A stretch of DNA of 64,000 bases, from assembly GCA_036277115.1 (NCBI GenBank), contig DASUNM010000015.1, positions 1 to 64,000 on the forward strand, given 5' to 3'. Origin of the DNA: Pyrinomonadaceae bacterium. GTDB lineage: Bacteria; Acidobacteriota; Blastocatellia; Pyrinomonadales; Pyrinomonadaceae. This document shows positions 41,503-50,127 of this stretch, one piece after another. The notes under the pieces were generated by a model. That model saw only the letters and a program-made list of their open reading frames with translations. It was not told where the DNA came from and ran no database searches. How positions within the stretch are numbered: position 1 is the first letter of the stretch; every line of letters begins with the position of its first letter. Position numbers and translations under genes: made by a program.

Positions 41503-43221
41503 CTATTCCCATCGTTGAGTCGAGACCAATCGAATTGGGGGCCCGGCGAGAATCGCCTGCGCCAACTTCATCTGCGCCATTAACCGAATCTCAGATCTCT
41601 CGAACTGGCCAGCCACATTCACGGCGCGATCAAAATCGCACCAGGCAAAATAACTCGCGTTCTGTGACAACATTGTCAGGAGACCGCCGACGGTGCCCTG
41701 ATTACTCATGTTCCATTCACCATCGCGAAGATTGTGGCTGTCATAGCCATCAAGCTTAACCGCTGCCGCAACCAGCTCGTTTAGTTTCGGCATTAGCGCT
41801 TGCATCTTGTCCAAACCACGATCACTTTTTTCCAAACAATACATCATCGCCAGACCGATCTCCCCTGCAGTCTGTTCCTTACCAGCTTTCATCGTGTCGA
41901 CGATTTCGCTCGCCTGATCCAGAAGTTTTAAAGCGGCCTTTCTGTCTTTTGTCCCCACGAGGTTAGCCAAGTACACCAGGAACTCGATTCGCTGCCTCGT
42001 GTGCGGAATAGTACTGAGGAAGGTCTGCGCTTCCGCGAGCTTCTCAGCGGTCATCGAACGCCAAGCCTGGGCGCGATCGAGCCGTTCCAGCACCCGTTTA
42101 CGTGATTCGGAATCGGTGATGTAGTCGGTTGCAATCTTCCGGGCTCGATCGATATCGCCCAATGACTCGGCCTTACTTATTGCGTGCCAATAAATCCATT
42201 CCGCCATCTGAGGGTGCTTCCGGGCAACGGCGAGGAGCTCGTCAACAGTTCCGTTCTGGATAGTCTCCTGGACCTGCTCATAGGCCTCCGGGTCGCGCTG
42301 CGATTCGGGCGCCTCGGGCGCCCATTGTTTTAATTCGGCCGCTCGCGATGGATCGATCTTTTCCATCTCAGGCAGAAAGGACCCAAGGTACGCGCAGAAA
42401 GACTCGTCAGAACCCTGCCCAGCTTTATCACAACGGTGCTCGAATGCAGTGGTAATGAATAACTTGATTAGCTCTCGAAAGGTCGCGTCATCAACGACCG
42501 GTGGCTTGAATGACCTGGCCAAGCTTTGGGCAAAATAGAAGGCCGGAGAGAATCGTCCGAGACCGACACTCGTCAGTTTCGAAACGATTTCTTTATATAG
42601 AGTCAGCGCCGTCTCTCGATCTTTTCTTTGTAATTTTCTGAGCAGTGACAAAAGGTCGTGGGAAAAACCGCGAGACAGCGATTTGCGGCCAAGCTTGAGC
42701 GCCATCTCAGGATTCTCCGCGGCGATCTGACTTGCCAGTCGAATTTCAAGATTGCGCTCCAGCTCGGCAAGCTCATGCGACTTCGAATTACTCGGAGCTG
42801 GTTCGGTTCCTTTCAAGAACGCGAGCGCCAGGTCGGCATCGTGCTTTGCAATCCGCTCAACCGTATCCGTTCGTAACTTAAGGAACACCATACGTGTCTG
42901 CACCGCGGTTTGCTGGTCTTCGTCGCCGTCTACCGCTTGCAGCCCAAGGTTGATGTCGCTCTGGACGGAATCCAGGAGCCTTCGCGCGCGCTGCTCGTCG
43001 TGTTTCCAAAGCGACGCGGCGACGTTAGCGCCAAGCCGGGCACGGTTCTCCACCGACTGTAGCGTGCCGATTTGATCGCCAACAGTTTTGAGGAGATCAA
43101 TGGCCTTTCTTTGCAGTTCAAGATCGGCGGTCCGCCGGTTTTCGGGCTCCTGAGCGTGGGCGCGCCCGGTGATTAGCAAGAGCGCCAGCAGGACGATGTG
43201 GGTCAGTCTTGCGCGGGACAT
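41503..43221 (-). CDS. Secreted alpha-helical repeat protein of unknown function
   Basis: The 572-residue product has a signal peptide (IVLLALLLITGRAHAQ). It is then almost entirely helical, with repeating segments such as RARRLLDSVQSDINLG, RKAIDLLKTVGDQIG and RKAALKLLDQASEIVD, spaced like TPR/HEAT-type solenoids but without a clean consensus. Similar long helical secreted proteins are common in Acidobacteriota, and their role is unknown. GAGGGA lies before the ATG. It is one of a run of secreted protein genes on this strand. Confidence 0.7.
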   Translation of the reverse strand: MSRARLTHIVLLALLLITGRAHAQEPENRRTADLELQRKAIDLLKTVGDQIGTLQSVENRARLGANVAASLWKHDEQRARRLLDSVQSDINLGLQAVDGDEDQQTAVQTRMVFLKLRTDTVERIAKHDADLALAFLKGTEPAPSNSKSHELAELERNLEIRLASQIAAENPEMALKLGRKSLSRGFSHDLLSLLRKLQRKDRETALTLYKEIVSKLTSVGLGRFSPAFYFAQSLARSFKPPVVDDATFRELIKLFITTAFEHRCDKAGQGSDESFCAYLGSFLPEMEKIDPSRAAELKQWAPEAPESQRDPEAYEQVQETIQNGTVDELLAVARKHPQMAEWIYWHAISKAESLGDIDRARKIATDYITDSESRKRVLERLDRAQAWRSMTAEKLAEAQTFLSTIPHTRQRIEFLVYLANLVGTKDRKAALKLLDQASEIVDTMKAGKEQTAGEIGLAMMYCLEKSDRGLDKMQALMPKLNELVAAAVKLDGYDSHNLRDGEWNMSNQGTVGGLLTMLSQNASYFAWCDFDRAVNVAGQFERSEIRLMAQMKLAQAILAGPPIRLVSTQRWE

Positions 43222-43276
43222 TTGTTTCCCTCTGGCTGGCGCGGCCTGCCTTCACGGACAACCGAGGGCCGCTCAG

Positions 43277-43624
43277 CTATCTAATTGAAACCGTCAGCGT
43301 GAAGTTTGTCGCGCGGCGTGCCGTGTTGACGACCGAAAGCAGATGGTCGCCGCCGGTCATCTCGACACTAAAGCTCTTGCCGCTCGCCGTACCGGCATTC
43401 ACGACGACGGCGCCATTGCCGGAGGTGATTTCGATCGTCATCACCTGGCCGGCGCGACCGTCGATGACGTATTCGGTGTAGCCGTTGGCGCCGATTGGGC
43501 CACGCACCGTAGCGGAACTCTTTCCGCGCTGAAAGCGGATGCGCTTCTGCGCCAGAATATCGGCGCTCGATACAACCATCACTAACAACAACGCGGCAAC
43601 TTTGAAAGCTTTTCTTCTCTGCAT
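43277..43624 (-). CDS. Small secreted beta-sandwich protein
   Basis: ATG 43624 gives a 115-residue product with a signal peptide (VAALLLVMVVSSADILAQ) and one domain. In that domain IRFQRGKSSATVRGPIG and YVIDGRAGQVMTIEI match a beta domain seen in PliG-type lysozyme inhibitors and PPC-like modules. A role in binding or protection is a guess. A longer frame to 43687 would run into the S9 peptidase gene upstream. That gene ends 33 bases before this start, in the same direction. Confidence 0.7.
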   Translation of the reverse strand: MQRRKAFKVAALLLVMVVSSADILAQKRIRFQRGKSSATVRGPIGANGYTEYVIDGRAGQVMTIEITSGNGAVVVNAGTASGKSFSVEMTGGDHLLSVVNTARRATNFTLTVSIR

Positions 43625-43656
43625 CAACCTGTGCCCTTCCCTTTGTTCACCCAAAC

Positions 43657-45645
43657 TTATTTCTTGCCAATGTATTTGTCGAACCATTCAAGATTCGCCT
43701 GCATTGCTGCCACTTGCATCTTCGGCTCGTTCGGTCCATGCGGCTGGCGCGGAAGAACGAGCATGCGCGTCGGCACCCCCTGCGCCTTCAGAGCATTGTA
43801 GAACTCGTAGCCCTGTGAGATTGGGACGCGGACGTCGGCCTCGCCGTGCTGAATCATCGTCGGCGTCTTCACGCCTTTCACATTGAACATCGCCGAGTGC
43901 TTCTGATACGCCTCGATGATTTCCCATGACTGGCCGCCAAAATAATCCGGCACGAACGAAGCAATGTCTGTCGTTCCATTAAAGCTCATCAGGTTTGTTA
44001 CCGGGGCGCCCGCGGAAGCAGCCTTGAAGCGTTGCGTTTGCGTGACGATCCATGAAGTCATGAATCCGCCATAGCTCCAGCCCATCACGCCCAACCGTTC
44101 TGGATCAGCGACGCCCATCGCGATGACCTTGTCCACGCCCGTCATTAAATCCTGATAATCGGCGCCGCCCCAATCTTTCGCGTTCGCGCGCCGGAATTCA
44201 GTTCCGTAACCGGACGAGCCGCGCGGATTCGGACGGAGAATGGCATAACCTTTCGCAGAGAAAGTCGCGAGCGGATAGGCTCCGCGTCCACCGAGGAAGC
44301 TTTGCTGAAACACGCCGGCCGGTCCGCCGTGGACATTTAGAATGAGTGGAACCTTCTGTCCTGCTTGATAGCCGACCGGGTAAGTAAGCAGGCCTTCAAT
44401 CTCGCGGCCATCAGCCGACTTCCAGGTCAACACTTCAGTCTTTCCAACTGCCGGCAGCTTCATCGCTGAGTGCGCTTGGCTGACCTGTACCGGTGCGAAA
44501 GTCGTCACCGGCGCGACGAACACCTCGGACGGTGTGTCGGAAGTTTGCCGCACGAAGGCGAACATCGTTCCTGATTGGTTCAAGTTAAATGCGCCGTAAA
44601 CGGCCGTGCTGCTTTTGATTTCCTCAATCTTGTTCGCGGCGACGTCGATCGCGTAGAGCTGCGTTCCCGTGCCCTTCGCTTCGCTGAAGTAGATGCGCTT
44701 GCCGTCCGCCGACCAGCCGGCCATGTTTGGCTGACCGTCGTGCGACGCGGCGAGCGCTTTCGGCTGTCCTCCGGCAACTGAATAGACCTGAATGAGACCA
44801 CTCTGCGCCCAACGCGGTGGATTGTCGCTGATCGTGAGCGCGATCCATTTGCCGTCAGGCGAAAACTGCGCAGAATCTTCAGCCGCGGGCGTGTTCACGA
44901 ACACTGTGGTCTTGCCGCTCGCGACTTCAACGATTGAGACATCTGAGGTTGTCCAGTCGTTCGCGATCGGCGACTTCACGTGACTAAAGACGATGCGACT
45001 TCCATCCGGCGCCCAATCGAATCCGCCGACATGGTAATTATCAGTCGTTAGCTTCTTTGGCTCGCGTTTGCCGTTCGCGTCCTTCTGGACGGGAATCACG
45101 TACAGCCGGGCCAGCTTCAGGTTCTCATCAACCCAGCGAAAGTCGTTGCGCCCCTTGTCGTTCTTCTCTTCGTCCTCGGCTTTCGCATCGGCCATCGTGA
45201 AAGCGAACCACTTTCCGTCCGGTGACCATTCGAAATTCGACACCGAAGTTTTCACGTCCGTGATCTGCTCGGCCTCGCCACCGCGCAAAGGCAGCACGTA
45301 GAGATTGTTCTTATTGTCCTTGCGATTCGAAGTGAAGGCAATCCAGTTTCCGTCCGGCGACCACTTCGGATTTGTTGAAGACTTGTCGTTAAAGGTGAGC
45401 TGGAAGTTCTCCTTGCCGTCCGTGCTCGCCAGCCAAATCTGCGTCACAAACTCACTCTTGTCCGCAGTCATCACAGCGTCGTTGATCGTGTAAACGACCC
45501 GCCGCCCATCCGGCGACACGCGCGGAGTCCCAACCCCGCGGGTCTTTACCTGAAGCTCAGGCGTCCAGGTGGTTGGCGCATTTTGCGCGGTGATGGTAAT
45601 GGCGATGAACAGAAGTGTGGCGCAGGTCTTCGCAAGGCTTTTCAT
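43657..45645 (-). CDS. S9 family peptidase (acylaminoacyl/dipeptidyl peptidase type), secreted
   Basis: The 662-residue product has a signal peptide and a seven-bladed WD40-like propeller built of SPDGRR/SPDGNWIAFTSNR repeats (about 35-390). The C-terminal alpha/beta hydrolase has the nucleophile in GWSYGGFM, the Asp in HGEADVRVP and the His in RQPHGPNEP, so the triad is intact. It should cut short peptides in the periplasm. GGAGAATCAA precedes the ATG. It is followed by the small secreted protein gene at 43277. Confidence 0.95.
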   Translation of the reverse strand: MKSLAKTCATLLFIAITITAQNAPTTWTPELQVKTRGVGTPRVSPDGRRVVYTINDAVMTADKSEFVTQIWLASTDGKENFQLTFNDKSSTNPKWSPDGNWIAFTSNRKDNKNNLYVLPLRGGEAEQITDVKTSVSNFEWSPDGKWFAFTMADAKAEDEEKNDKGRNDFRWVDENLKLARLYVIPVQKDANGKREPKKLTTDNYHVGGFDWAPDGSRIVFSHVKSPIANDWTTSDVSIVEVASGKTTVFVNTPAAEDSAQFSPDGKWIALTISDNPPRWAQSGLIQVYSVAGGQPKALAASHDGQPNMAGWSADGKRIYFSEAKGTGTQLYAIDVAANKIEEIKSSTAVYGAFNLNQSGTMFAFVRQTSDTPSEVFVAPVTTFAPVQVSQAHSAMKLPAVGKTEVLTWKSADGREIEGLLTYPVGYQAGQKVPLILNVHGGPAGVFQQSFLGGRGAYPLATFSAKGYAILRPNPRGSSGYGTEFRRANAKDWGGADYQDLMTGVDKVIAMGVADPERLGVMGWSYGGFMTSWIVTQTQRFKAASAGAPVTNLMSFNGTTDIASFVPDYFGGQSWEIIEAYQKHSAMFNVKGVKTPTMIQHGEADVRVPISQGYEFYNALKAQGVPTRMLVLPRQPHGPNEPKMQVAAMQANLEWFDKYIGKK

Positions 45646-45707
45646 TTGATTCTCCTGAGAAACTCTGAATTATGGCTTCGCGGGGCGAAACACTATCGCG
45701 TCCTGAA

Positions 45708-46604
45708 CTATCTAGTCAATTCCACTTCGGCAGCGATGTGGCCGAAGCTGGCCCACTGGATGCCGTGCACGATTTGCCGAAAGGTATTTACGGCCTCGGT
45801 GGGCCGGCCGTTGTAGAGAAACCAGTTACCTACCCCATAGCCCACCGTGGCGTTGCTGAGCGTGTTGGGTGTTTGGTTTGAGTCGCTAAGCAGGTCTGAA
45901 GGTTTTAGCTTGCCTTGATAAAGTTTTATGAGCTGATAGTAATCCGCATTTTCGATCACTTCGAGGTTGTCGGTGATCGGCGCAATCGATGCGGCGGCTT
46001 CTTTCTCCCGGCCCAGACGCCGCAGAGTCATGTAAAGCCAATGCGTCGTCGCGACCATCATGTCAGGGTTCTTTGAAACCTTTTCCGCTTCACGATAGGC
46101 CTTGTGCGCGCTTCCGAAGTCGCCTTTCAGATAATGCGCCAGGCCGAGGTGATACCAGATGTTCGACTGTAGGGTGCTGGTGGGAATGTTTCTGGCGTTC
46201 GGCATGCCGTCGGGCTCGACTTCGTCAGGTTTGCCTTTGACGAGCTTAGCGGCCTTCTCGAAATCTTTAATGGCATCATCGAAACAGCGAAGCGTGATGA
46301 AGCGATGCCCGCGATGTCGATACAGCCGCGCATCTTTCGGATATTTCGAAATTGCGTCGGTGTAAATCGCGATCGATTCTTTGTATCTGCCGAGATACGC
46401 GGTCCGCCTGCCTAACCAGATAAAATTGTCCGCGCTGGGCTCTTTTTGGAAATCGGCACGGGCGGTGGTCAGCTTGGTTTCAAAGTCCCTGCGCGCTTCC
46501 CGGGAAAGTTTTGGCTGGATTTCGCCGGCGGCTTGGAGACATTTGTTTTGCGCGACCGTGGTTGAGGCAAAAAGAAACAGGAAGGCGGCAAGAAGTACTC
46601 TCAT
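45708..46604 (-). CDS. Secreted TPR-repeat protein
   Basis: The 298-residue product has a signal peptide (AAFLFLFASTTVAQ). Several TPR units follow: FIWLGRRTAYLGRYKESIAIYTDA, LYRHRGHRFITLRCFDDAIKDFEKA and WYHLGLAHYLKGDFGSAHKAYREA. It ends in a shorter helical segment. It is probably a periplasmic protein-interaction scaffold with no enzyme motif. No clear Shine-Dalgarno site precedes the ATG. Confidence 0.85.
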   Translation of the reverse strand: MRVLLAAFLFLFASTTVAQNKCLQAAGEIQPKLSREARRDFETKLTTARADFQKEPSADNFIWLGRRTAYLGRYKESIAIYTDAISKYPKDARLYRHRGHRFITLRCFDDAIKDFEKAAKLVKGKPDEVEPDGMPNARNIPTSTLQSNIWYHLGLAHYLKGDFGSAHKAYREAEKVSKNPDMMVATTHWLYMTLRRLGREKEAAASIAPITDNLEVIENADYYQLIKLYQGKLKPSDLLSDSNQTPNTLSNATVGYGVGNWFLYNGRPTEAVNTFRQIVHGIQWASFGHIAAEVELTR

Positions 46605-46635
46605 CGGATTGATTACGAGGATTCCCTTTCAACTG

Positions 46636-46660
46636 TAGAGCGGGCGACCGCGCGCTTCTA
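46636..46660. repeat. Repeat hairpin overlapping a stop codon
   Basis: TAGAGCGGGCGACC and GCGCGCTTCTA are the outer words of a single arm of the TTTAGAG/CGGGC family. The stop codon TAG of the gene at 46658-47185 lies within its edge. Confidence 0.55.
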
Positions 46661-47185
46661 TTTCGAGACCACTCTGATAAGTTCCGCTCCGAAGGCTTCG
46701 ATTCTGGCTCTCTGATCCTTTTGCCCCTGGTTCATTACGCCCACGACGGGACGATAGCCTCTGGTACGGTTAATTAATTTCGTGCGGAAGACGACTTCCT
46801 TACCGACTAATTGGGCAGACCAATTGCACCCGCTCTTCTCGTTACCACACCAGATTGACAAGTCTTTAAGCTCGAGAAAACTACCATCGCTCAAAGCCAC
46901 TCGGATCGGTTGCATTTCGAGATCGAGGTGCTTAGCGACGCCGTTATCATGAAACTCTTTGAGCGTGCCTGACCATTCAACCTCTTGACTAAAAATCCGA
47001 TTAAATTCCCAGAAGTTACCCTTACGCTCAAGTGCGCCTTGTTTGGCATAGGGTGCTATTGCTTCCCCAAACTTCACCCAATCTGTACGCCAGGGTTCTT
47101 GTTCCTGGCCGAAGCTGCTTTGTCCCGCGAACAGGCAGCCTGCTACGAGGAGCAAAACTAATACCTTTGAAAATCGTTTTCCCAT
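46658..47185 (-). CDS. Secreted protein of unknown function
   Basis: The 175-residue product has a signal peptide with a Cys near its end (VLLLVAGCLFAGQSSFGQ), so a lipoprotein is possible but the lipobox is poor. The mature part is beta-rich with Trp and Cys residues (LSIWCGNEKSGCNWSAQL), which suggests one disulfide. GAGGGA precedes the ATG. It is unassigned. Confidence 0.65.
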   Translation of the reverse strand: MGKRFSKVLVLLLVAGCLFAGQSSFGQEQEPWRTDWVKFGEAIAPYAKQGALERKGNFWEFNRIFSQEVEWSGTLKEFHDNGVAKHLDLEMQPIRVALSDGSFLELKDLSIWCGNEKSGCNWSAQLVGKEVVFRTKLINRTRGYRPVVGVMNQGQKDQRARIEAFGAELIRVVSK

Positions 47186-47254
47186 CTTCCCTCTAAATTG
47201 ACTCAGACATTTCCTGCGAACGCTGAGGTCCCGTGGCGCCGCGAATTCAATCCA

Positions 47255-47923
47255 CTACCAACTTGTACACTGGCCGTCGCGCAATTCGCTAATCGCCTCG
47301 GGGCGTTTTGAGTCCGCCGCTTGCCATCCCGGCCGCTGCCAAGAGGACCCATCGGTGTACTCGACGCGGTTGATGAGCGCCCGCTGCTTTCGAGGTTCGG
47401 CGGCTGAGGCTTCAGCGCTCGCGTTGATAGGATCTGCCGGGGACCTCGCCAGCAACGAACTGAGATTTCTTGGCTTTAATACAACGGCGCAAAAGAAGAG
47501 GCGACTCGAAATCGTCGAAGTGTTGGACGCGTCTCTGAGTTGGTACTCCCAGAGAATAGTCTTTATCTTTTTCGCGCCGGCGTTCCTGACCCGCAGCCGG
47601 TATTCATATCTCGACATCAGTGAAGACGCGCCGGCGGGACGACTTATGACTTGGCCACTGGGCGTACGAAGCTCAATCGAGCGATTCCTAATCGTCATTG
47701 GATCTTTTCTTTCCTTTCGGTTCCCGTTTGTGAGGTCATCAATGACGATGAGACCCGGCGGTGTGGGTGCGGGTTTTGGTCCGGGCGCGGACGGCCGGGG
47801 CGTCATGGGATACATGAACACCTCAAGATCCACGACTTCGACTGGATCGGATTGGCTATTCTGCTGCACTTGCGGCCGAGCATCGAACGAGCCCAGAAGT
47901 AATATGATTAACAGCGCGACCAT
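47255..47923 (-). CDS. Secreted protein of unknown function
   Basis: The 222-residue product has a short signal peptide (MVALLIILLLGSFDARPQ) and a Pro-rich linker. Its domain contains SIELRTPSGQVISRPAG, YEYRLRVRNAGAKKIKTILWEY and a later disulfide-capable Cys pair region, and it appears all-beta, like an Ig-like fold. AGGTGA precedes the ATG. The gene is common-looking for this phylum but unnamed. Confidence 0.65.
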   Translation of the reverse strand: MVALLIILLLGSFDARPQVQQNSQSDPVEVVDLEVFMYPMTPRPSAPGPKPAPTPPGLIVIDDLTNGNRKERKDPMTIRNRSIELRTPSGQVISRPAGASSLMSRYEYRLRVRNAGAKKIKTILWEYQLRDASNTSTISSRLFFCAVVLKPRNLSSLLARSPADPINASAEASAAEPRKQRALINRVEYTDGSSWQRPGWQAADSKRPEAISELRDGQCTSW

Positions 47924-48011
47924 TAATTCACCTCACATTTGGTTCGCGGGAGAGCACAGAATTCAGCCATCGTAATGAGCCGGTGGCACTATGCACGAAC
48001 GCGCCAGGCTC

Positions 48012-49565
48012 TCACTGCCCTGCCGCGCTCAACGTAATTTCCGTCCGGCGATTCTTCGCCCGATTCGCGACGGTCGTGTTAGGCGCGACCGGATTTGCAG
48101 AGCCCAAACCGCTGGATTGAATACGCGTGACATCGATGCCGGCTGAAGCCAGCCGCTCGGAAAGAATCCGCGCCCGGTCGTCAGTCAGTTGTTGCAGCGC
48201 ATCCGCGCGGCCCGCATTGTCCGTGTACGATTCGATCGAGATTTGGTAATCGGGATTATTTGCGATCAACGCGCCCAGTTGATCCAGGCGCGCGGCGGCC
48301 GCAGCCGTTAGGTTTCCGGAACGCGGGTTTGCCCACCAGGACTCGTTCAGCATCAGGACGATGCCGCGTTCAGACTCACGCACGGTCCCGAATCGCCCCA
48401 GCGCCTGTTTCAAATTCGCCGCCGTGGCGCGTAGCTGCGCCGCGCGCGTTTCGGCAGCTTGCCGCGCCTGTTCAGCCTGACGCTCGCCTTCGATCCGGGC
48501 CAGCCTGACTTTCGCGTCTTCCCCTTCAGCCCGGACCGTCTGAATCTCTTCGCGCAGTCGCGCAATTTCGGTGCGCGCGTCGCGAAGCTGCTCCTGCGAC
48601 CTCAATGAATCGCGTTCAGCAAGCTCGCGTGCGTGCCGTTCATTATTGAGATCCTTCTGCAAACGTGTAATTTCCTGATTGGCAGTCGCGGCCGTTTCCT
48701 CAGCGCTGCGCACAGCCTGATCGCGACGCTCGATCTCTTCACGCCGTTCCCGCGCGGCGCGACGCGCCACTGCCATCGCTTCGGCTTTTGCCGCACTACT
48801 GGTTGCCTGTCGCGCAAGAACGTCGACTTCCGATTCAGGTTGGCGCATGCGCCGCGCGGCTTCAGCTTGTTCAAGATCGGCGGCGGCCGCACGCAATTCG
48901 TTCGGAGCATCGCGCTCCGCACCCGCGTATCGTGCCAGGTTCAGCGCCTGCCGCGCGCCCAGTAGCGCATTGGGAATGTCCCGGAAATCAGACTGAGCGA
49001 TCGTGGGAACGCTTCCGTCGCGGAAGTAGTCGCTGGAGTTGCCGATATAGGTGACCGGCACGGTATCAATCTGCGCGTCGCGCGGCGTCGCCGGGCGCAC
49101 GTTCTCCAGCACAACCATGCGGCTGGGAGCGCGCACGAGGAAATGCGGCTCGGCCGTCACGATCAGCGCGAAGGTTTGCAGCGGGGTCGTCACATCGATC
49201 TTCGAATCGATAATTCCACTGCCGCTACGTTTTATCTCGCCGAGGTTATCGACCGTACCGTCCGGCGATATGGCCCACAACACGAACGTAGTGTACGCCC
49301 CGCCTAATTCATATCCGCGCGGCAAATGATCGAGGCTTAGCTGGACGCGGGTGCCGCGGCGTCCCTGACGGCGCACTTTTGCATCACCTTTCAAGCGCGG
49401 CAAACGCGTCGTTCCGCGAAACGGCACTTCGATCGTTTGATCCAGCGGATAGGTGATTGCGGTCGTAGTTCGGCGACCATCACTCTGGGCCAGAGCGCCG
49501 AAACAGAGACCAACAATAATTATCGGAACAGGAAGGAACGACAGTAACCGGCGAGCTATTTTCAT
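48012..49565 (-). CDS. OmpA-family outer-membrane or periplasmic protein
   Basis: ATG 49565 gives a signal peptide (LLSFLPVPIIIVGLCFGALAQ) and a 517-residue product. An N-terminal beta domain is followed by a long charged coiled coil (about 220-400, RQAAETRAAQLRATAAN and similar). The C-terminal OmpA domain has YQISIESYTDNAG and RARILSERLASAGID with NRRTEI, which binds peptidoglycan diaminopimelate. It should link the envelope to the cell wall. A longer frame to 49655 lacks a signal peptide. Confidence 0.9.
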   Translation of the reverse strand: MKIARRLLSFLPVPIIIVGLCFGALAQSDGRRTTTAITYPLDQTIEVPFRGTTRLPRLKGDAKVRRQGRRGTRVQLSLDHLPRGYELGGAYTTFVLWAISPDGTVDNLGEIKRSGSGIIDSKIDVTTPLQTFALIVTAEPHFLVRAPSRMVVLENVRPATPRDAQIDTVPVTYIGNSSDYFRDGSVPTIAQSDFRDIPNALLGARQALNLARYAGAERDAPNELRAAAADLEQAEAARRMRQPESEVDVLARQATSSAAKAEAMAVARRAARERREEIERRDQAVRSAEETAATANQEITRLQKDLNNERHARELAERDSLRSQEQLRDARTEIARLREEIQTVRAEGEDAKVRLARIEGERQAEQARQAAETRAAQLRATAANLKQALGRFGTVRESERGIVLMLNESWWANPRSGNLTAAAAARLDQLGALIANNPDYQISIESYTDNAGRADALQQLTDDRARILSERLASAGIDVTRIQSSGLGSANPVAPNTTVANRAKNRRTEITLSAAGQ

Positions 49566-49724
49566 TAAACCCTCTATTGAAGAGCAGGCTATCTGCCTGA
49601 TCAGATTATGTCGAGCATCGAACAGGCTAATCCCTGTCCTAAGTCCTAGATGCACGGCCCGGTCTTAATTGTTGCCGAACGGGAAGAAACTGACAAGAAG
49701 GTTTGTGCAGATGTGGGCGGCACT

Positions 49725-49894
49725 CCCTCTCCCACTGGAGAGGGCTGGGGTGAGGGTGCGAAGCTTAAGGCGGTAAGAAATGAACCTTTATTCCCAATCT
49801 GTCGTGAGGCGCAACCTCACGTCAGAGAGCGTGGATAATTTTTGTTATAGCGCTAACTTCGTCCCTCACCCTGACCTCTTCCAGTGGGAGAGGG
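49725..49894. repeat. TIR element, CCCTCTCCC...GTGAGGG family (copy 3)
   Basis: The left end (49725-49756) begins CCCTCTCCCACTGGAGAGGG and ends GTGAGGG. The right end (49863-49894) is its near-perfect complement, beginning CCCTCACCC. The 106-base core has no ORF. It lies in the 334-base gap between the OmpA gene and a small membrane gene, and the rest of that gap shows no gene. Confidence 0.9.
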
Positions 49895-49899
49895 AAAGA

Positions 49900-50073
49900 T
49901 TAAAGTCGGCGTTGCTCGCGCTCGTACTGCCGTGTTCGCAGGTGCTGCACAAATTGAACTGCGATGAAACCTAAGCCGGTCAATAAAAGCGTGTGGACGA
50001 ATCCACCCTTGTGCATCACGAACTTAAGGACAAACCAAGTGATGAGAAAAAACGATCCGATGTAATAGAGCAT
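49900..50073 (-). CDS. Small membrane protein, Lmo0937-like
   Basis: The ORF codes for 57 residues: MLYYIGSFFLITWFVLKFVM, a short HKGGFVHTLL turn, a second helix LTGLGFIAVQFVQ and a basic tail RTRQYEREQRR. Two membrane helices around a Gly/His turn fit the short Lmo0937/DUF5670-type membrane family. It begins 54 bases downstream of the gene at 50128 on the same strand and its stop lies six bases from the TIR element, so the element is inserted just after the gene. No strong ribosome site is visible. Confidence 0.65.
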   Translation of the reverse strand: MLYYIGSFFLITWFVLKFVMHKGGFVHTLLLTGLGFIAVQFVQHLRTRQYEREQRRL

Positions 50074-50127
50074 GGTGGAGATGCTGGCACCCGCCGGCCG
50101 AGCAAGAGGCGCATTGTAATTGGAGAG

